Of a stretch of 64,000 nt of DNA, positions 1 to 8,390 are shown in pieces. Every line of letters starts with the position of its first letter. The stretch's first letter is position 1. The notes beneath the pieces are model-generated. The model did no database searches. It had not been told where the DNA came from and saw only the letters and a program-made list of their open reading frames with translations. Source of the DNA: Paraburkholderia agricolaris (GTDB lineage: Bacteria > Pseudomonadota > Gammaproteobacteria > Burkholderiales > Burkholderiaceae). Made by a program: the position numbers and the translations under genes. The stretch lies in assembly GCF_009455635.1 (NCBI RefSeq), contig NZ_QPER01000001.1:4402001-4466000 (forward strand), in the 5' to 3' direction.

Positions 1-475
1 GCGCGGCCGGTAGGCCGGTCAGACGCGGGAAGCGGGCGATATCGGCCGGAAAGGCGTCGTCCGCATGGGTTTCGTCGCCGTCACGCCAGGCCAGAGCCAG
101 CACCAGTGCGTCGTGCGGATCGAAACCGCAGTCCAGAAACGCCGCCAGCGCGGGTATCCAGTCTTCCGCCAGATGGCCTTCCAGCCCGTATTTCTCGCCG
201 CCCAGATGGAGCGTCGCCGCATTCTCGGCTGCGACGATCACGCCGGCGCCCTGCACCTGCCAGCGCGCCACCTGCTCGCCGTGCTGTTGCGCGTCGGCGA
301 CAACGATCAGGTCGCCGCCGTTCGGCTCGTCCGGCGCGGTCAGGCAAATGCGCCACGGCGCGTGCGTCGGCGGCCAGTCGCCCAGACGGGCGCGGATCCG
401 CTCGGCGGCTTCGGTGAGTTCATCGGCGGGCGGCCAGAAGAGGTCGCGGCCGGTCAAAGGCAAAGTTTGCGTCAT
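1..475 (-). CDS. thiE: Thiamine-phosphate synthase, N-terminal part (cut by window edge)
   Basis: Leftward reading frame starting MTQTLPLTG at 475 and running off the window after about 158 codons. Its ATG overlaps the thiG stop as ATGA, so the two are translationally coupled. Identification rests mainly on operon position (thiO-thiS-thiG-thiE). The visible part looks like the long N-terminal extension that Burkholderia-type ThiE proteins carry before the TIM-barrel. No catalytic motif is in view, because the pyrophosphate-binding loop would lie beyond the edge. ThiE couples hydroxymethylpyrimidine-PP to the thiazole phosphate made by ThiG/ThiS/ThiO, giving thiamin phosphate in the cytosol. 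Confidence 0.75.
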   Translation of the reverse strand, partial: MTQTLPLTGRDLFWPPADELTEAAERIRARLGDWPPTHAPWRICLTAPDEPNGGDLIVVADAQQHGEQVARWQVQGAGVIVAAENAATLHLGGEKYGLEGHLAEDWIPALAAFLDCGFDPHDALVLALAWRDGDETHADDAFPADIARFPRLTGLPAA

Positions 476-1287
476 GCAGCACTCCCGTCTTGATGCCAGA
501 ACGGCATGCCGACCACCGGCGTGCTCGCGTGCGCGCTTTCGCGCTCGGCCATCGGCCCCGCCAGAAAAGCCTGGCGGCCCGCTTCGACGCCCAGCGCAAA
601 GGCGCGCGCCATCGCGTCAGGGTGCGTTGCCTGCGACACGGCGGTGTTCAGCAGCACGCCGTCGAAGCCCCACTCCATTACCTGCGCCGCGTGCGACGGC
701 ACGCCGAGGCCGGCGTCGACGATCAGCGGCACATCCGGCAGGCGTTCGCGCAACACGCGCAGGCCGTACGGATTGATCACGCCCTTGCCGGTGCCGATCG
801 GCGCGCCCCACGGCATCAGCGCCTCACAGCCCGCGTCGAGCAGACGGCGGCCGATCACGAGATCTTCGGTGCAGTACGGCAGCACCTTGAAGCCGTCCTT
901 GATCAACTGCGTGGCCGCTTCGATCAGGCCAATCGGATCGGGCTGCAACGTGTAGTCGTCGCCGATCAGTTCGAGCTTGATCCAGTCTGTTTCGAAGATT
1001 TCACGCGCCATGTGCGCGGTGGTCACCGCCTCGCCGACCGTCAGACAACCGGCGGTATTGGGCAAAAGCGGCACGCCGTGGCGCTTGAGCAGGTCGAAGA
1101 AGCCGGCTTCGGCGCCGCCTTCGTTCATCTGCCGGCGCAATGCAACGGTCACCATCCCGGGCCGCGCCGCGTCGATCGAATCGGACAGCGATTGCAGCGA
1201 GGGATAGCGCGAAGTGCCGAGCAGCACGCGGCTCACGAAGGTTTGGCCGTACAGCGTGAGCGCGTCGGCGGTTTGGGGGGCAGTCAT
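472..1287 (-). CDS. thiG: Thiazole synthase ThiG
   Basis: A 271-aa protein of normal family length, using the start [10 protein letters not shown] at 1287. Met codons 6 and 24 bases upstream are in frame but extend past the family's usual N-terminus. ThiG is a TIM-barrel enzyme that builds the thiazole ring of thiamin from deoxyxylulose-5-P, ThiS thiocarboxylate and dehydroglycine. The Schiff-base Lys lies in [11 protein letters not shown]. The phosphate-binding region around [12 protein letters not shown] and the [13 protein letters not shown] segment are intact. It sits between thiS and thiE and overlaps thiE by 4 bases. Confidence 0.96.
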   Translation of the reverse strand: MTAPQTADALTLYGQTFVSRVLLGTSRYPSLQSLSDSIDAARPGMVTVALRRQMNEGGAEAGFFDLLKRHGVPLLPNTAGCLTVGEAVTTAHMAREIFETDWIKLELIGDDYTLQPDPIGLIEAATQLIKDGFKVLPYCTEDLVIGRRLLDAGCEALMPWGAPIGTGKGVINPYGLRVLRERLPDVPLIVDAGLGVPSHAAQVMEWGFDGVLLNTAVSQATHPDAMARAFALGVEAGRQAFLAGPMAERESAHASTPVVGMPFWHQDGSAA

Positions 1288-1326
1288 TTGCATAATCCTG
1301 GTCTCCGGCAAGGCGTGGTGCGGGGC

Positions 1327-1524
1327 TTAGCCGCCAGCCACGGGTTGCACGACATCGAGCTTGTCGCCCGGGCACAGCGCGCGCGCCGCATGCTGCGTGC
1401 GCGCGACAAAATCGCCGTTCAGTGCGACCGCGAACGGCGGACGCGCACCGAACGCGGCGAGCGCATCGGCAACAGTCGCGCCTTCGGGCAGCGACAACGG
1501 CTTCTGATTGATATGAATGTCCAT
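1327..1524 (-). CDS. thiS: Sulfur carrier protein ThiS
   Basis: A 65-aa ubiquitin-fold protein starting MDIHINQKPLS and ending in the obligatory C-terminal Gly-Gly (VVQPVAGG). The terminal glycine is adenylated and converted to the thiocarboxylate that gives sulfur to ThiG. In-frame codons upstream of 1524 would add 13 residues not typical of the family. It lies 39 bases before thiG and 84 bases after thiO in the same leftward operon. Confidence 0.95.
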   Translation of the reverse strand: MDIHINQKPLSLPEGATVADALAAFGARPPFAVALNGDFVARTQHAARALCPGDKLDVVQPVAGG

Positions 1525-1608
1525 GGTGTTCGAATACGGTTCAGTCAATAGCGGTAGCGGCACGTGCTGGCTTGCCCCGCGGTTATTTCATCCGCGGATG
1601 CGCAACGC

Positions 1609-2739
1609 TCATGCCGGTTCCCGCGCGGAGTCCAGTTGAAACAGCTCGCTCCAGCGCGCGGCGCCTTGCCAGCCGGCGAAAGCATCGGCGTCGCCGATGC
1701 GGCCGTCGAGCAGCGCCGCGGCAAAGCGCACGGCTTCGTCGGCGACTTCGGGCACGATCATGTAGCCGTGCCGGTACAGGCCGTTCACGCGCAGCGTCTG
1801 CGCGCCATCCCACAGCAAGGCCGGACGGTGGTCCGGCAAAGTCGGGCGGCACTGCGAATTCAATTCGAGGATGCGTGCCTCGCCGAAGCCGGGATGCACG
1901 GAGAACGCCGCGCTCAGCAACTCGAGCGCCGAGCGCACGCTGACCGGCGACATGTCCTCGCCTTCTACCTCGGTCGCGCCGATCACGTAGAGATCGTCCT
2001 GCTTCGGCGCGATATACAGCGGATAGCGCGGATGCAACAGGCGCACCGGCCGCGTCAGCCCGATACCAGGCGCATGGACCCGGGTGACTTCGCCGCGGAT
2101 GCCGCGCAGCGTGGGCAGCACGGGTTTCGCCCCCAAGCCCCGGCAGTCGATCGTGACGCGCGCAGGCGGCAGCGCGTGATCGTCGACCGGCGTATTCCAG
2201 TGCGTATCGACACCGCGCTGCGCCAGACCCGCAGCAAGCGCGGCCAGCACCTGACGGTTATCCAGTTGGCCTTCATGCGGTAGCAGCCAACCCTGATTGA
2301 AGCGGCCCGCCAACGCGGGTTCGGCCGCACCGAGTTGAGCGCCGGCCAGTGTCACAAAGCCGCCGTCGAGCAATTCGGCAGGCGCGTTCGAGCGCACGCG
2401 GCGCTCGAACAAAGGCGCTTCGGTCCGGTCGGCGTGATGCCAGACAACGAGCGTGCCATTACGCTGGAAGAACACGGGTTCGGGCAATTCGGCCAGCACT
2501 TGCGGCCAGGTCTCGAGCGAGCTTGCGCCGAGACGCGTGATCAGCAATTCAGCGCTAGCGGCTTCTGCCAGCGGCGCCAGCATGGCGGCGGCGACCCAGG
2601 CCGCAGCTTGCGAGCCGGCGGCGTCGCCGCGCTCGTAGAGCGCCACGCGATACCCTTCACCGGCAAGACGCCATGCGACCAGACGCCCGCACAGCCCGCC
2701 GCCGAGCACCGCGAAATCAGGTTGAGCAGGACGGTTCAT
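1609..2739 (-). CDS. thiO: Glycine oxidase ThiO (FAD-dependent)
   Basis: A 376-aa protein of the DAO family starting MNRPAQPDFAVLGGG. The N-terminal Rossmann motif GGGLCG and following acidic strand end (ALYERG) bind FAD. The C-terminal half has the conserved RHGYMIVPEVADEA segment typical of ThiO near the flavin. It oxidises glycine to dehydroglycine for ThiG. It is the first recognised gene of the riboswitch-controlled thi operon. A GGAG lies 8 bases before the ATG, and that ATG also overlaps the stop of a possible 38-codon leader ORF (ATGA at 2736-2739). Confidence 0.93.
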   Translation of the reverse strand: MNRPAQPDFAVLGGGLCGRLVAWRLAGEGYRVALYERGDAAGSQAAAWVAAAMLAPLAEAASAELLITRLGASSLETWPQVLAELPEPVFFQRNGTLVVWHHADRTEAPLFERRVRSNAPAELLDGGFVTLAGAQLGAAEPALAGRFNQGWLLPHEGQLDNRQVLAALAAGLAQRGVDTHWNTPVDDHALPPARVTIDCRGLGAKPVLPTLRGIRGEVTRVHAPGIGLTRPVRLLHPRYPLYIAPKQDDLYVIGATEVEGEDMSPVSVRSALELLSAAFSVHPGFGEARILELNSQCRPTLPDHRPALLWDGAQTLRVNGLYRHGYMIVPEVADEAVRFAAALLDGRIGDADAFAGWQGAARWSELFQLDSAREPA

Positions 2740-2852
2740 CGCGCCCACTCCGAGCCGCAACGGCCGGCAACGCTAAAACAGCACGGCGCATCAACATAAG
2801 CGGCTGGAGCGCGGCGAGCAGTAAAACACATGTATGAAGAATAGGCGGTCAT
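2736..2852 (-). CDS. Possible leader/upstream ORF of the thi operon (38 codons)
   Basis: Between the TPP riboswitch and thiO an ATG at 2852 is preceded by AGAAAGGA, a good ribosome-binding site. The frame (MTAYSSYMCF..., Cys-rich, with a tandem Cys-Cys) runs 38 codons and ends in a TGA that overlaps the thiO ATG as ATGA. This layout fits translational coupling: the riboswitch could control initiation here and thiO would follow. Against it, third-position GC is clearly lower than in the neighbouring genes, which would suit an untranslated leader. No known protein family was recognised. Confidence 0.4.
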   Translation of the reverse strand: MTAYSSYMCFTARRAPAAYVDAPCCFSVAGRCGSEWAR

Positions 2853-2984
2853 CGAGTCCTTTCTGTACGGCCCAAAAACGCACGTACCCAGGACGAAACC
2901 GGCGGGTGAGGCCGGCCGGGCAAAACGCGCGTCCCAATAGCGGACGCCGCCCGGCGGGGAATGGAAGACTGGCTGCTTCCGGAA

Positions 2985-3086
2985 ACTTCCCGCGCCGGTA
3001 TTACCCGGATCGGGTGCAAAGGGTCTCTCTCAGCCTCGCCGCCGCTGCATGAGAATCACGCAGCCTGTGGGCAAAGCACCCCTGTT
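2985..3086 (-). ncRNA. TPP riboswitch (THI element)
   Basis: Read leftward, the region starts with ACAGGGGTGC, followed by a variable stem and then the conserved core CTGAGA...ACCCTTTGCACC. It continues CGATCCGGGTAATACCGG and closes with CGGGAA. These are the diagnostic conserved blocks of the thiamin pyrophosphate aptamer (P2/P3 CUGAGA bulge, P4/P5 GAUCYGGNUAAU). It lies about 250 bases upstream of thiO and just downstream of a promoter, so it governs thiOSGE. No clear run-of-T terminator follows, so control of translation initiation is more likely than termination. Confidence 0.96.
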
Positions 3087-3098
3087 TCGTCGAAGGTC

Positions 3099-3128
3099 AT
3101 TAGACCATAAAAGGCGCAACGCCCGCAA
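3099..3128 (-). promoter_or_regulatory. Promoter of the thi operon
   Basis: On the minus strand TTGCGG (3123-3128) is separated by 18 bases from TCTAAT (3099-3104). The predicted start near 3092 lies about 6 bases before the first conserved block of the TPP riboswitch, as expected. Confidence 0.6.
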
Positions 3129-3435
3129 ACCAATGGCCCATGCAGTCGCGCTGCATTTGATCCGGCACCATCTTTCGGTCCGTCAATATGGCCGGAGCCG
3201 GCGCTCTGGCACAATGCCAGCACCGGATACTGCGGGGTCGCCTGGCCGCATGCGCGGCGTCGAGGCGGGGCCGCTGAGTGGAAATTAATTTTCACTTAAG
3301 GGCCTCGCGCCAGAATCAGGCGCTCACCCGGACGTGGGTTCGTCGAGCATGACGCCCGGGGCACGTACCGCAAACCGCCGTGGGGTCGGCCCGAGATGGG
3401 CCGGCCAGATGGGCCAGCACTTCATCAGGATGCTC
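3129..3435. other. Intergenic region between thi promoter and ABC transporter
   Basis: No convincing gene is present on either strand. It must contain the upstream part of the thi control region and the promoter for the rightward ABC transporter gene. A perfect 6-bp inverted repeat CTGGCA/TGCCAG with a 3-base spacer lies near 3211-3225. An AT-rich patch lies at about 3280-3300. No promoter could be fixed with confidence. Confidence 0.6.
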
Positions 3436-5187
3436 ATGACACCGAATACCGCTTCCAGCCCCGCGCTGCCGCCGGACGAAAAAGTCTCCGCCTGGAGCCT
3501 GATCAAACCTTACTGGGTTTCCGAAGAACGAAAAACGGCGTGGGGGCTGCTCGTCGCGATCATCGTGATGAATCTGCTCGTCGTGTGGATCAACGTGCGC
3601 CTGAATCGCTGGAGCGCCGACTTCTACAACGCGCTGCAGACCAAGAACGTGCACGACTTTCCGCACCTGCTGATGGTGTTCACCGGGCTCGCGTTCGGCT
3701 TCATCATCCTTGCCGTGTACGGCCGTTATCTGCGCCAGATGCTCGGCTTCCGCTGGCGCCAGTGGCTGACCACGCGTTATCTCAACGAATGGCTGCGCGA
3801 CAGCGCCTTCTACCGGATCGAACGCGACCGGCTCGCCGACAACCCCGACCAGCGGATCAGCGACGACCTGCAATCGTTCGCCACCACCACGCTCTCGCTA
3901 ACGCTCGACCTGCTCTCCACGGTCGTCACGCTGGTCTCGTTCATCACGATCCTGTGGTCGCTGGCCGGCGCGCTGACCATTTCGCTCGGCGGCATGCCAA
4001 TACAGATTCCCGGCTACATGGTGTGGGCCGCGGCGCTCTACGCAGTAGTGGGCTCGCTGATCATCCAGAAGGTCGGCCACCCGCTCGTGCCGATTAATTA
4101 CCAGGCGCAGAAAGTCGAGGCGGATTTCCGTTTCGGCCTGATCCGTCTTCGTGAGAACGCCGAACAGATCGCCTTCTATAACGGCATGGAAACGGAGAAG
4201 ACGAACGCGCACACGCTGTTTGGCCGCATCCGCGACAACTGGTGGCAGGTGATGAAGTACACCAAGCGGCTCACCTTCGTGCTGAGCTTCTACGGCCAGA
4301 TCGCGATCATCTTTCCGATCGTCGTCGCCGCGCCGCGCTACTTCGCAGGGGCCTTCACGTTCGGCGTGCTGATGCAGATTTCGAGCGCATTCGGCACCGT
4401 CAGCGATTCGTTTTCGTGGTTCATCAATAGTTACGGCACCCTCGTCGAGTGGCGCGCCACCGTGAACCGGTTGCGTGAATTCAAGCGCATCGTGCATGCG
4501 CCGCGTCTGAAGGAGTCCGTGTCGCCGGCCACCGCGCATGGCGGCATCAACCTGCATTTCGTCGACGAAGACCGGCTTTCCACAGACGGCCTCCAGCTTG
4601 CGCTGCCGAACGGCAACCCGTTGTCGCGCATCCGCGATATCGCGATCACACCAGGCTCACGCTGGCTGGTGCGGGGTCCGTCCGGCTCGGGCAAGAGCAC
4701 GCTGATGCGCGCGCTCGCCGGCTTGTGGCCGTTCGGCGACGGTTCGATCGACGCACCCGTCAACGCGCGCATGATGTTCATCCCGCAGGTCAGCTACATG
4801 CCGATCGGTACGCTGAAGGCCGCGCTCACCTATCCGTCCCCCGCGGACACCTACACCGACGAAGAATGCCGTGAAGCGCTCGTCACCTGCCATCTTTCGG
4901 AATACGCCGAGCGCCTGCAGGAATCGGGGCACTGGACGCGCATCCTCTCGCCAGGCGAACAACAACGCCTCGCCGGTGCCCGCGTGCTGTTGCACAAACC
5001 GGACTATCTGTTCCTCGACGAAGCGACCAGCGCGCTCGATGCGGAAAACGAAGCGCGTCTCTATCACCTGTTCACCGAACGGCTGCCGAAGGCGGCGATC
5101 GTCAGTGTCGCGCATCGCGAATCGCTGGCGGCGTTCCATGGCGACACGCTCGACGTCGAGCGCTCGGGCGAACCGATCGCCGCATAA
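3436..5187 (+). CDS. SbmA/BacA-like ABC transporter (fused permease and ATPase)
   Basis: A 583-aa protein with an N-terminal membrane domain of about six segments in the SbmA/BacA/YddA arrangement and a C-terminal ABC ATPase. ATPase motifs are Walker A GPSGSGKST, signature LSPGEQQRLAGAR and Walker B YLFLDEATSALD. The chosen ATG at 3436 has AGGA five bases upstream; an in-frame GTG at 3334 would add 34 Arg-rich residues without membrane character. Relatives handle peptides, vitamins or long-chain lipids, so the substrate is not predictable. Its stop is 14 bases before the SDR gene, suggesting an operon. Confidence 0.9.
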   Translation: MTPNTASSPALPPDEKVSAWSLIKPYWVSEERKTAWGLLVAIIVMNLLVVWINVRLNRWSADFYNALQTKNVHDFPHLLMVFTGLAFGFIILAVYGRYLRQMLGFRWRQWLTTRYLNEWLRDSAFYRIERDRLADNPDQRISDDLQSFATTTLSLTLDLLSTVVTLVSFITILWSLAGALTISLGGMPIQIPGYMVWAAALYAVVGSLIIQKVGHPLVPINYQAQKVEADFRFGLIRLRENAEQIAFYNGMETEKTNAHTLFGRIRDNWWQVMKYTKRLTFVLSFYGQIAIIFPIVVAAPRYFAGAFTFGVLMQISSAFGTVSDSFSWFINSYGTLVEWRATVNRLREFKRIVHAPRLKESVSPATAHGGINLHFVDEDRLSTDGLQLALPNGNPLSRIRDIAITPGSRWLVRGPSGSGKSTLMRALAGLWPFGDGSIDAPVNARMMFIPQVSYMPIGTLKAALTYPSPADTYTDEECREALVTCHLSEYAERLQESGHWTRILSPGEQQRLAGARVLLHKPDYLFLDEATSALDAENEARLYHLFTERLPKAAIVSVAHRESLAAFHGDTLDVERSGEPIAA

Positions 5188-5201
5188 ACAGCATCAGCAA
5201 C

Positions 5202-6029
5202 ATGCACAGCGAGAGCGACATGAGCCGAGCCGACGACGCGAACAGCGCGACTGACATGAGCGACTCCGGCTTCGATCGGGTCGTCCTGATCACCGGCGCG
5301 GGTTCCGGCATCGGCGCGGCATTGGCACGTCGCATCGCCGCGCCGCGCACCGCGCTGATGCTGCACGCACGCGGCGCCGACGACGAAGCGCGTCAGCGTC
5401 TCGCGCAGGTCGCCGCCGATTGCAGCGCGAACGGCGCGCGCTGCGCGACGGTATGCGCCGATCTGGCTGAACGCGGCGCGGCTGAGCACGTGATTCATCA
5501 AACACTCGCGCAGTTCGGCGCGCTGGACCAACTGGTCGCGAATGCCGGCCACGCGCAACGGCAAACGCTCAACGCACTCGACACGGATGCGTTCAACGCC
5601 GCCTTCGCCGCAATGCCGGCCGCCTTCGCCGCGCTCGTCAAGCGAGCCACGCCGGCACTGGCGACGTCGGAGCGGGGCCGCGTGGTTGCACTCAGTTCGT
5701 TCGTCGCGCATCGCTATCGCGTCGATGCGCCATTCGCCGCTACGGCGGCCGCGAAAGCGGCACTCGAATCGCTGGCCAAAACCGCCGCCGCCGAACTGGC
5801 GACGCATGGGGTGACCGTCAATTGCGTGGCACCCGGCTACACCCGTAAAGATCGCGGTCCAAGTGCCGATAATGCATCGGTGTGGACTCGCGCCGCTGAA
5901 GCAACGCCGCTTGGCCACGTCGCCGAGCCGGCGGATATCGCCGCGTTGATCGCGTTCCTGCTCTCCGACGAAGCGCGCCACATCACCGGCCAGGTGATTC
6001 ATATCGACGGCGGCCTCACGCTCGGCTAG
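5202..6029 (+). CDS. SDR-family protein lacking the catalytic tyrosine
   Basis: A 275-aa Rossmann protein. The cofactor motif TGAGSGIG and the structural NAG (LVANAGHA) are present. The catalytic Ser region reads VVALSSF, and the C-terminus ends GQVIHIDGGLTLG as in many classical SDRs. The active-site YxxxK is replaced by T-A-A-A-K (FAATAAAK), so the proton-donor Tyr is missing while the Lys remains. It may be inactive, use another residue, or bind a ligand only. Met codons at 5220 and 5256 are alternative starts. It follows the ABC transporter by 14 bases, but no shared pathway is evident. Confidence 0.85.
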   Translation: MHSESDMSRADDANSATDMSDSGFDRVVLITGAGSGIGAALARRIAAPRTALMLHARGADDEARQRLAQVAADCSANGARCATVCADLAERGAAEHVIHQTLAQFGALDQLVANAGHAQRQTLNALDTDAFNAAFAAMPAAFAALVKRATPALATSERGRVVALSSFVAHRYRVDAPFAATAAAKAALESLAKTAAAELATHGVTVNCVAPGYTRKDRGPSADNASVWTRAAEATPLGHVAEPADIAALIAFLLSDEARHITGQVIHIDGGLTLG

Positions 6030-6286
6030 GCGGAACGCCGCTCGTCAGCGCAGTGAGGCCGCACGCCTATTTGCGAGACCTTGCTGCGAGCCGTTGCCGC
6101 GAGACCTTGTGCGCCGCCGGCCCACACGTCGCAACATCCGGAAACACACGAGAAGAGTTCGAAAGCATTTGCGAAGCGGGCAAGCTGTTCCCTGCTTTGA
6201 AAAAACCTTGCAGCAGCGACGATAGTCGTGCGGGCCGTACCCTCTCCGGTCCGCCACGCCACTCACTGCTACTGGACTCTCCGCAC

Positions 6287-6748
6287 ATGTCATTCGATCG
6301 CCGCTCCCCTCCTTTGACCCAGCGCGCAGCGCTCGTTCTTGGCGCAGCCCTGCTGCTCGCGAGCGCCACGCACGCGGCGCTTGCCGCCCAGCCCACCGAA
6401 CCCGCGGACGTTTGCCCCGCGCTCAAACATATCGTCAGTGCTCCCGACTTCAAGCAGTTGCACGCGCAACCCGCCGCGCAACTGCCGGGGGTCTCAGCCG
6501 TGGACGACTGCCGCGCCAACGCGCACGCCTACGATTGCCACTGGCGCGCGCACTGGCAAGCCGACGGCGTGGTCAACGATCCGCTCGAGGAATTCGGCGC
6601 CGATATCGCCGCCTGCTTTCCGAACGTCGTGCACGACGTCAACACGCCGACGCGTCAGCATTTCATCGTGACCACCGATGACCGGCGCGTGAACGTCACG
6701 GCCAGCGTGCAAGGGCAAAACGAACTGCGCCTGCGCGTCACGCGCTGA
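6287..6748 (+). CDS. Small secreted protein of unknown function
   Basis: A 153-aa protein from the ATG at 6287. It starts MSFDRRSPPLTQR, followed by a hydrophobic stretch and an AxA-type cleavage site (about residues 15-33), so a Sec signal peptide is likely. The mature part is about 120 residues with four Cys (DVCPAL, DDCRAN, YDCHW, AACFP) that could form two disulfides in the periplasm. No family was recognised. An in-frame extension upstream to 6053 lacks signal-peptide character and was not used. Confidence 0.7.
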   Translation: MSFDRRSPPLTQRAALVLGAALLLASATHAALAAQPTEPADVCPALKHIVSAPDFKQLHAQPAAQLPGVSAVDDCRANAHAYDCHWRAHWQADGVVNDPLEEFGADIAACFPNVVHDVNTPTRQHFIVTTDDRRVNVTASVQGQNELRLRVTR

Positions 6749-6851
6749 GCGTGGACCCTGCTTGCCGCGGGCCGTTACCGTTACCCTGCACCGCTATTCG
6801 CAGCGCTCCTTTGTGACGCCGCATATCTTCACCGCTACCAGGCACCGCATC

Positions 6852-7493
6852 ATGACCTCCATGCCACGCTTGCGCGCTCACGCTTTCACGGGGGCCCCTT
6901 TGGCCGCGTGGGTCATGTTGCGGCGGCCCGGTGCCCGGCTCGCTGCCTCGGCGTCCCTCGCGTTAGGTCTGAACGGCTGCGCGTGGACGCTGATCTCAGC
7001 GGCCGACGCCACCGGCTCCGTGATTCAGGCCGGCTACGCGATCGCGGCGAACTACTCGTCGCCGACCTTCGTCAACGGCCGGCGGGCGGACGTGCACAAC
7101 GTCTGCATCGAAGTGAATCAAACAGTATCGGTTGGCGATTTCGTGCCGGCACTGCAGCTCGCGCTCGACCGGCGCGGCATTCGTTCGGACGTCTACAATC
7201 CGGGCACCTCGCCCGCCGGATGCGAGGCGCGTCTCGTCTACAACGCGGCGATCGATTACGGTCGCCGCTCGTTTAGCGACGAAACGATCCAGTATCTGTC
7301 GATCATCGATCTGACGCTGATCCAGCACGGGCGCATTCTCGTCACCGCGCGCTACCAGACCGGCGGCCTCAATACCGACCGCTTCTCCACCGCATCGACC
7401 AAACTCAATGGTTTGATCGACAAGATGGTGATCGATCAAACCGACCTGGAACGGCAACCGATGCAAACGATGCAGACATCGCTGGCAAACTAG
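6852..7493 (+). CDS. Putative outer-membrane lipoprotein of unknown function
   Basis: The lipobox LGLNGC follows a basic and hydrophobic segment beginning MLRRPGARLAAS. Starting at 6915 gives a textbook 20-residue lipoprotein signal; the ATG at 6852 adds 21 residues and is kept as the longer model. The mature domain is about 170 residues of mixed alpha/beta pattern with a stretch FVPALQLALDRRGI. No catalytic motif was recognised. It lies 90 bases before an orphan response regulator and follows another exported protein, suggesting an envelope role. Confidence 0.7.
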   Translation: MTSMPRLRAHAFTGAPLAAWVMLRRPGARLAASASLALGLNGCAWTLISAADATGSVIQAGYAIAANYSSPTFVNGRRADVHNVCIEVNQTVSVGDFVPALQLALDRRGIRSDVYNPGTSPAGCEARLVYNAAIDYGRRSFSDETIQYLSIIDLTLIQHGRILVTARYQTGGLNTDRFSTASTKLNGLIDKMVIDQTDLERQPMQTMQTSLAN

Positions 7494-7582
7494 AAGAAGC
7501 AGACCTGCCTGCTTGCTTTCTCTTACGCGAGAAAGGATTCGAAAGCGTTACGTGCTTTGCGCCGCTCGCGCGGATCACTAAG

Positions 7583-8332
7583 ATGACCTGGATGAACCAA
7601 TCCATTCTGGTCGTCGACGACGACCCCGTCGTCCGCGAGCTCGTCAGCGAATATCTGCTAGGGCGTGGCTTCAATGTGTCCACGCTCGAACACGGTATGG
7701 CGCTGCAGCGCGCGTTGCAAAACGAGCGCCCCGCGCTGATCGTGCTCGACATCATGATGCCGGAGCTCGACGGCATCAGCGCGCTGCGCGCATTGCGCGT
7801 CGCCGGTGACGATATTCCCGTGATCCTGCTGACCGCGCGCGCCGATCCGATCGACCGCGTGATCGGCCTCGAACTCGGCGCCGACGACTATCTCGGCAAG
7901 CCATTCGAACCGAGCGAACTGGTCGCGCGGATTCGCACGGTCCTGCGCCGCCGCGGTGCGATTGCGCCGAGCGCGCCGGAGCAACGCGCGCCCTATCGCT
8001 TCGGCCGCTTCGAGGTGAATTTTCCGGCGCGCGAACTGCGCCGCGATGGCGAACGCATTCCACTGCGCTCAAGCGAGTTCGCGATGCTCAAGGTATTCGT
8101 CACTCATGCGATGACCGTACTCACCCGCGCACAGTTGCTGGAGAAACTACACGGCAATAGCGAGGCGCATCGCAATCGCAGCCTTGATGTATCGATCTGG
8201 CGCTTGCGGCGGCTGATCGAGGTGGACCCGTCCGAGCCGCGCTATGTGCAAACTGTGTGGGGCCGCGGCTACGTGTTCGTACCGGACGGCGAAATCGGCG
8301 CGGCGGAACGCAACGCGGCGCCGCTTTCGTAA
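7583..8332 (+). CDS. OmpR-family response regulator (no adjacent kinase)
   Basis: A 249-aa protein. The receiver domain (about residues 7-125) has the acidic pair DDD near residue 12, the phosphoacceptor Asp56 in IVLDIMMPE, the switch Thr in LLTAR and the Lys in GKPFEPSE. The C-terminal winged-helix domain (about 140-240) ends VWGRGYVFVPDG. Its layout and motifs closely parallel the regulator at 10765-11505, so they look like paralogues. No kinase gene adjoins it; the next gene is leftward flgH. ATG codons at 7583 and 7592 are both possible starts. Confidence 0.92.
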   Translation: MTWMNQSILVVDDDPVVRELVSEYLLGRGFNVSTLEHGMALQRALQNERPALIVLDIMMPELDGISALRALRVAGDDIPVILLTARADPIDRVIGLELGADDYLGKPFEPSELVARIRTVLRRRGAIAPSAPEQRAPYRFGRFEVNFPARELRRDGERIPLRSSEFAMLKVFVTHAMTVLTRAQLLEKLHGNSEAHRNRSLDVSIWRLRRLIEVDPSEPRYVQTVWGRGYVFVPDGEIGAAERNAAPLS

Positions 8333-8390
8333 AACCGGCGAGAGCGTGCCCCGGCGTGTCGCGCTGCTCGCGCGCGCACCGCGATCGACG

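Noticed and set aside
3205..3226. GG-N10-GC arrangement resembling a sigma-54 promoter before the ABC transporter
   Set aside because: The -24 half matches TGGCAC but the -12 half is CAGC rather than TTGC, and the match falls in a perfect small palindrome that explains it.
7516..7535. CTTTCTC/GAGAAAG inverted repeat upstream of the first response regulator as a terminator
   Set aside because: Seven-bp stem without a following T-run; too weak to call a terminator, and no regulator site could be argued.
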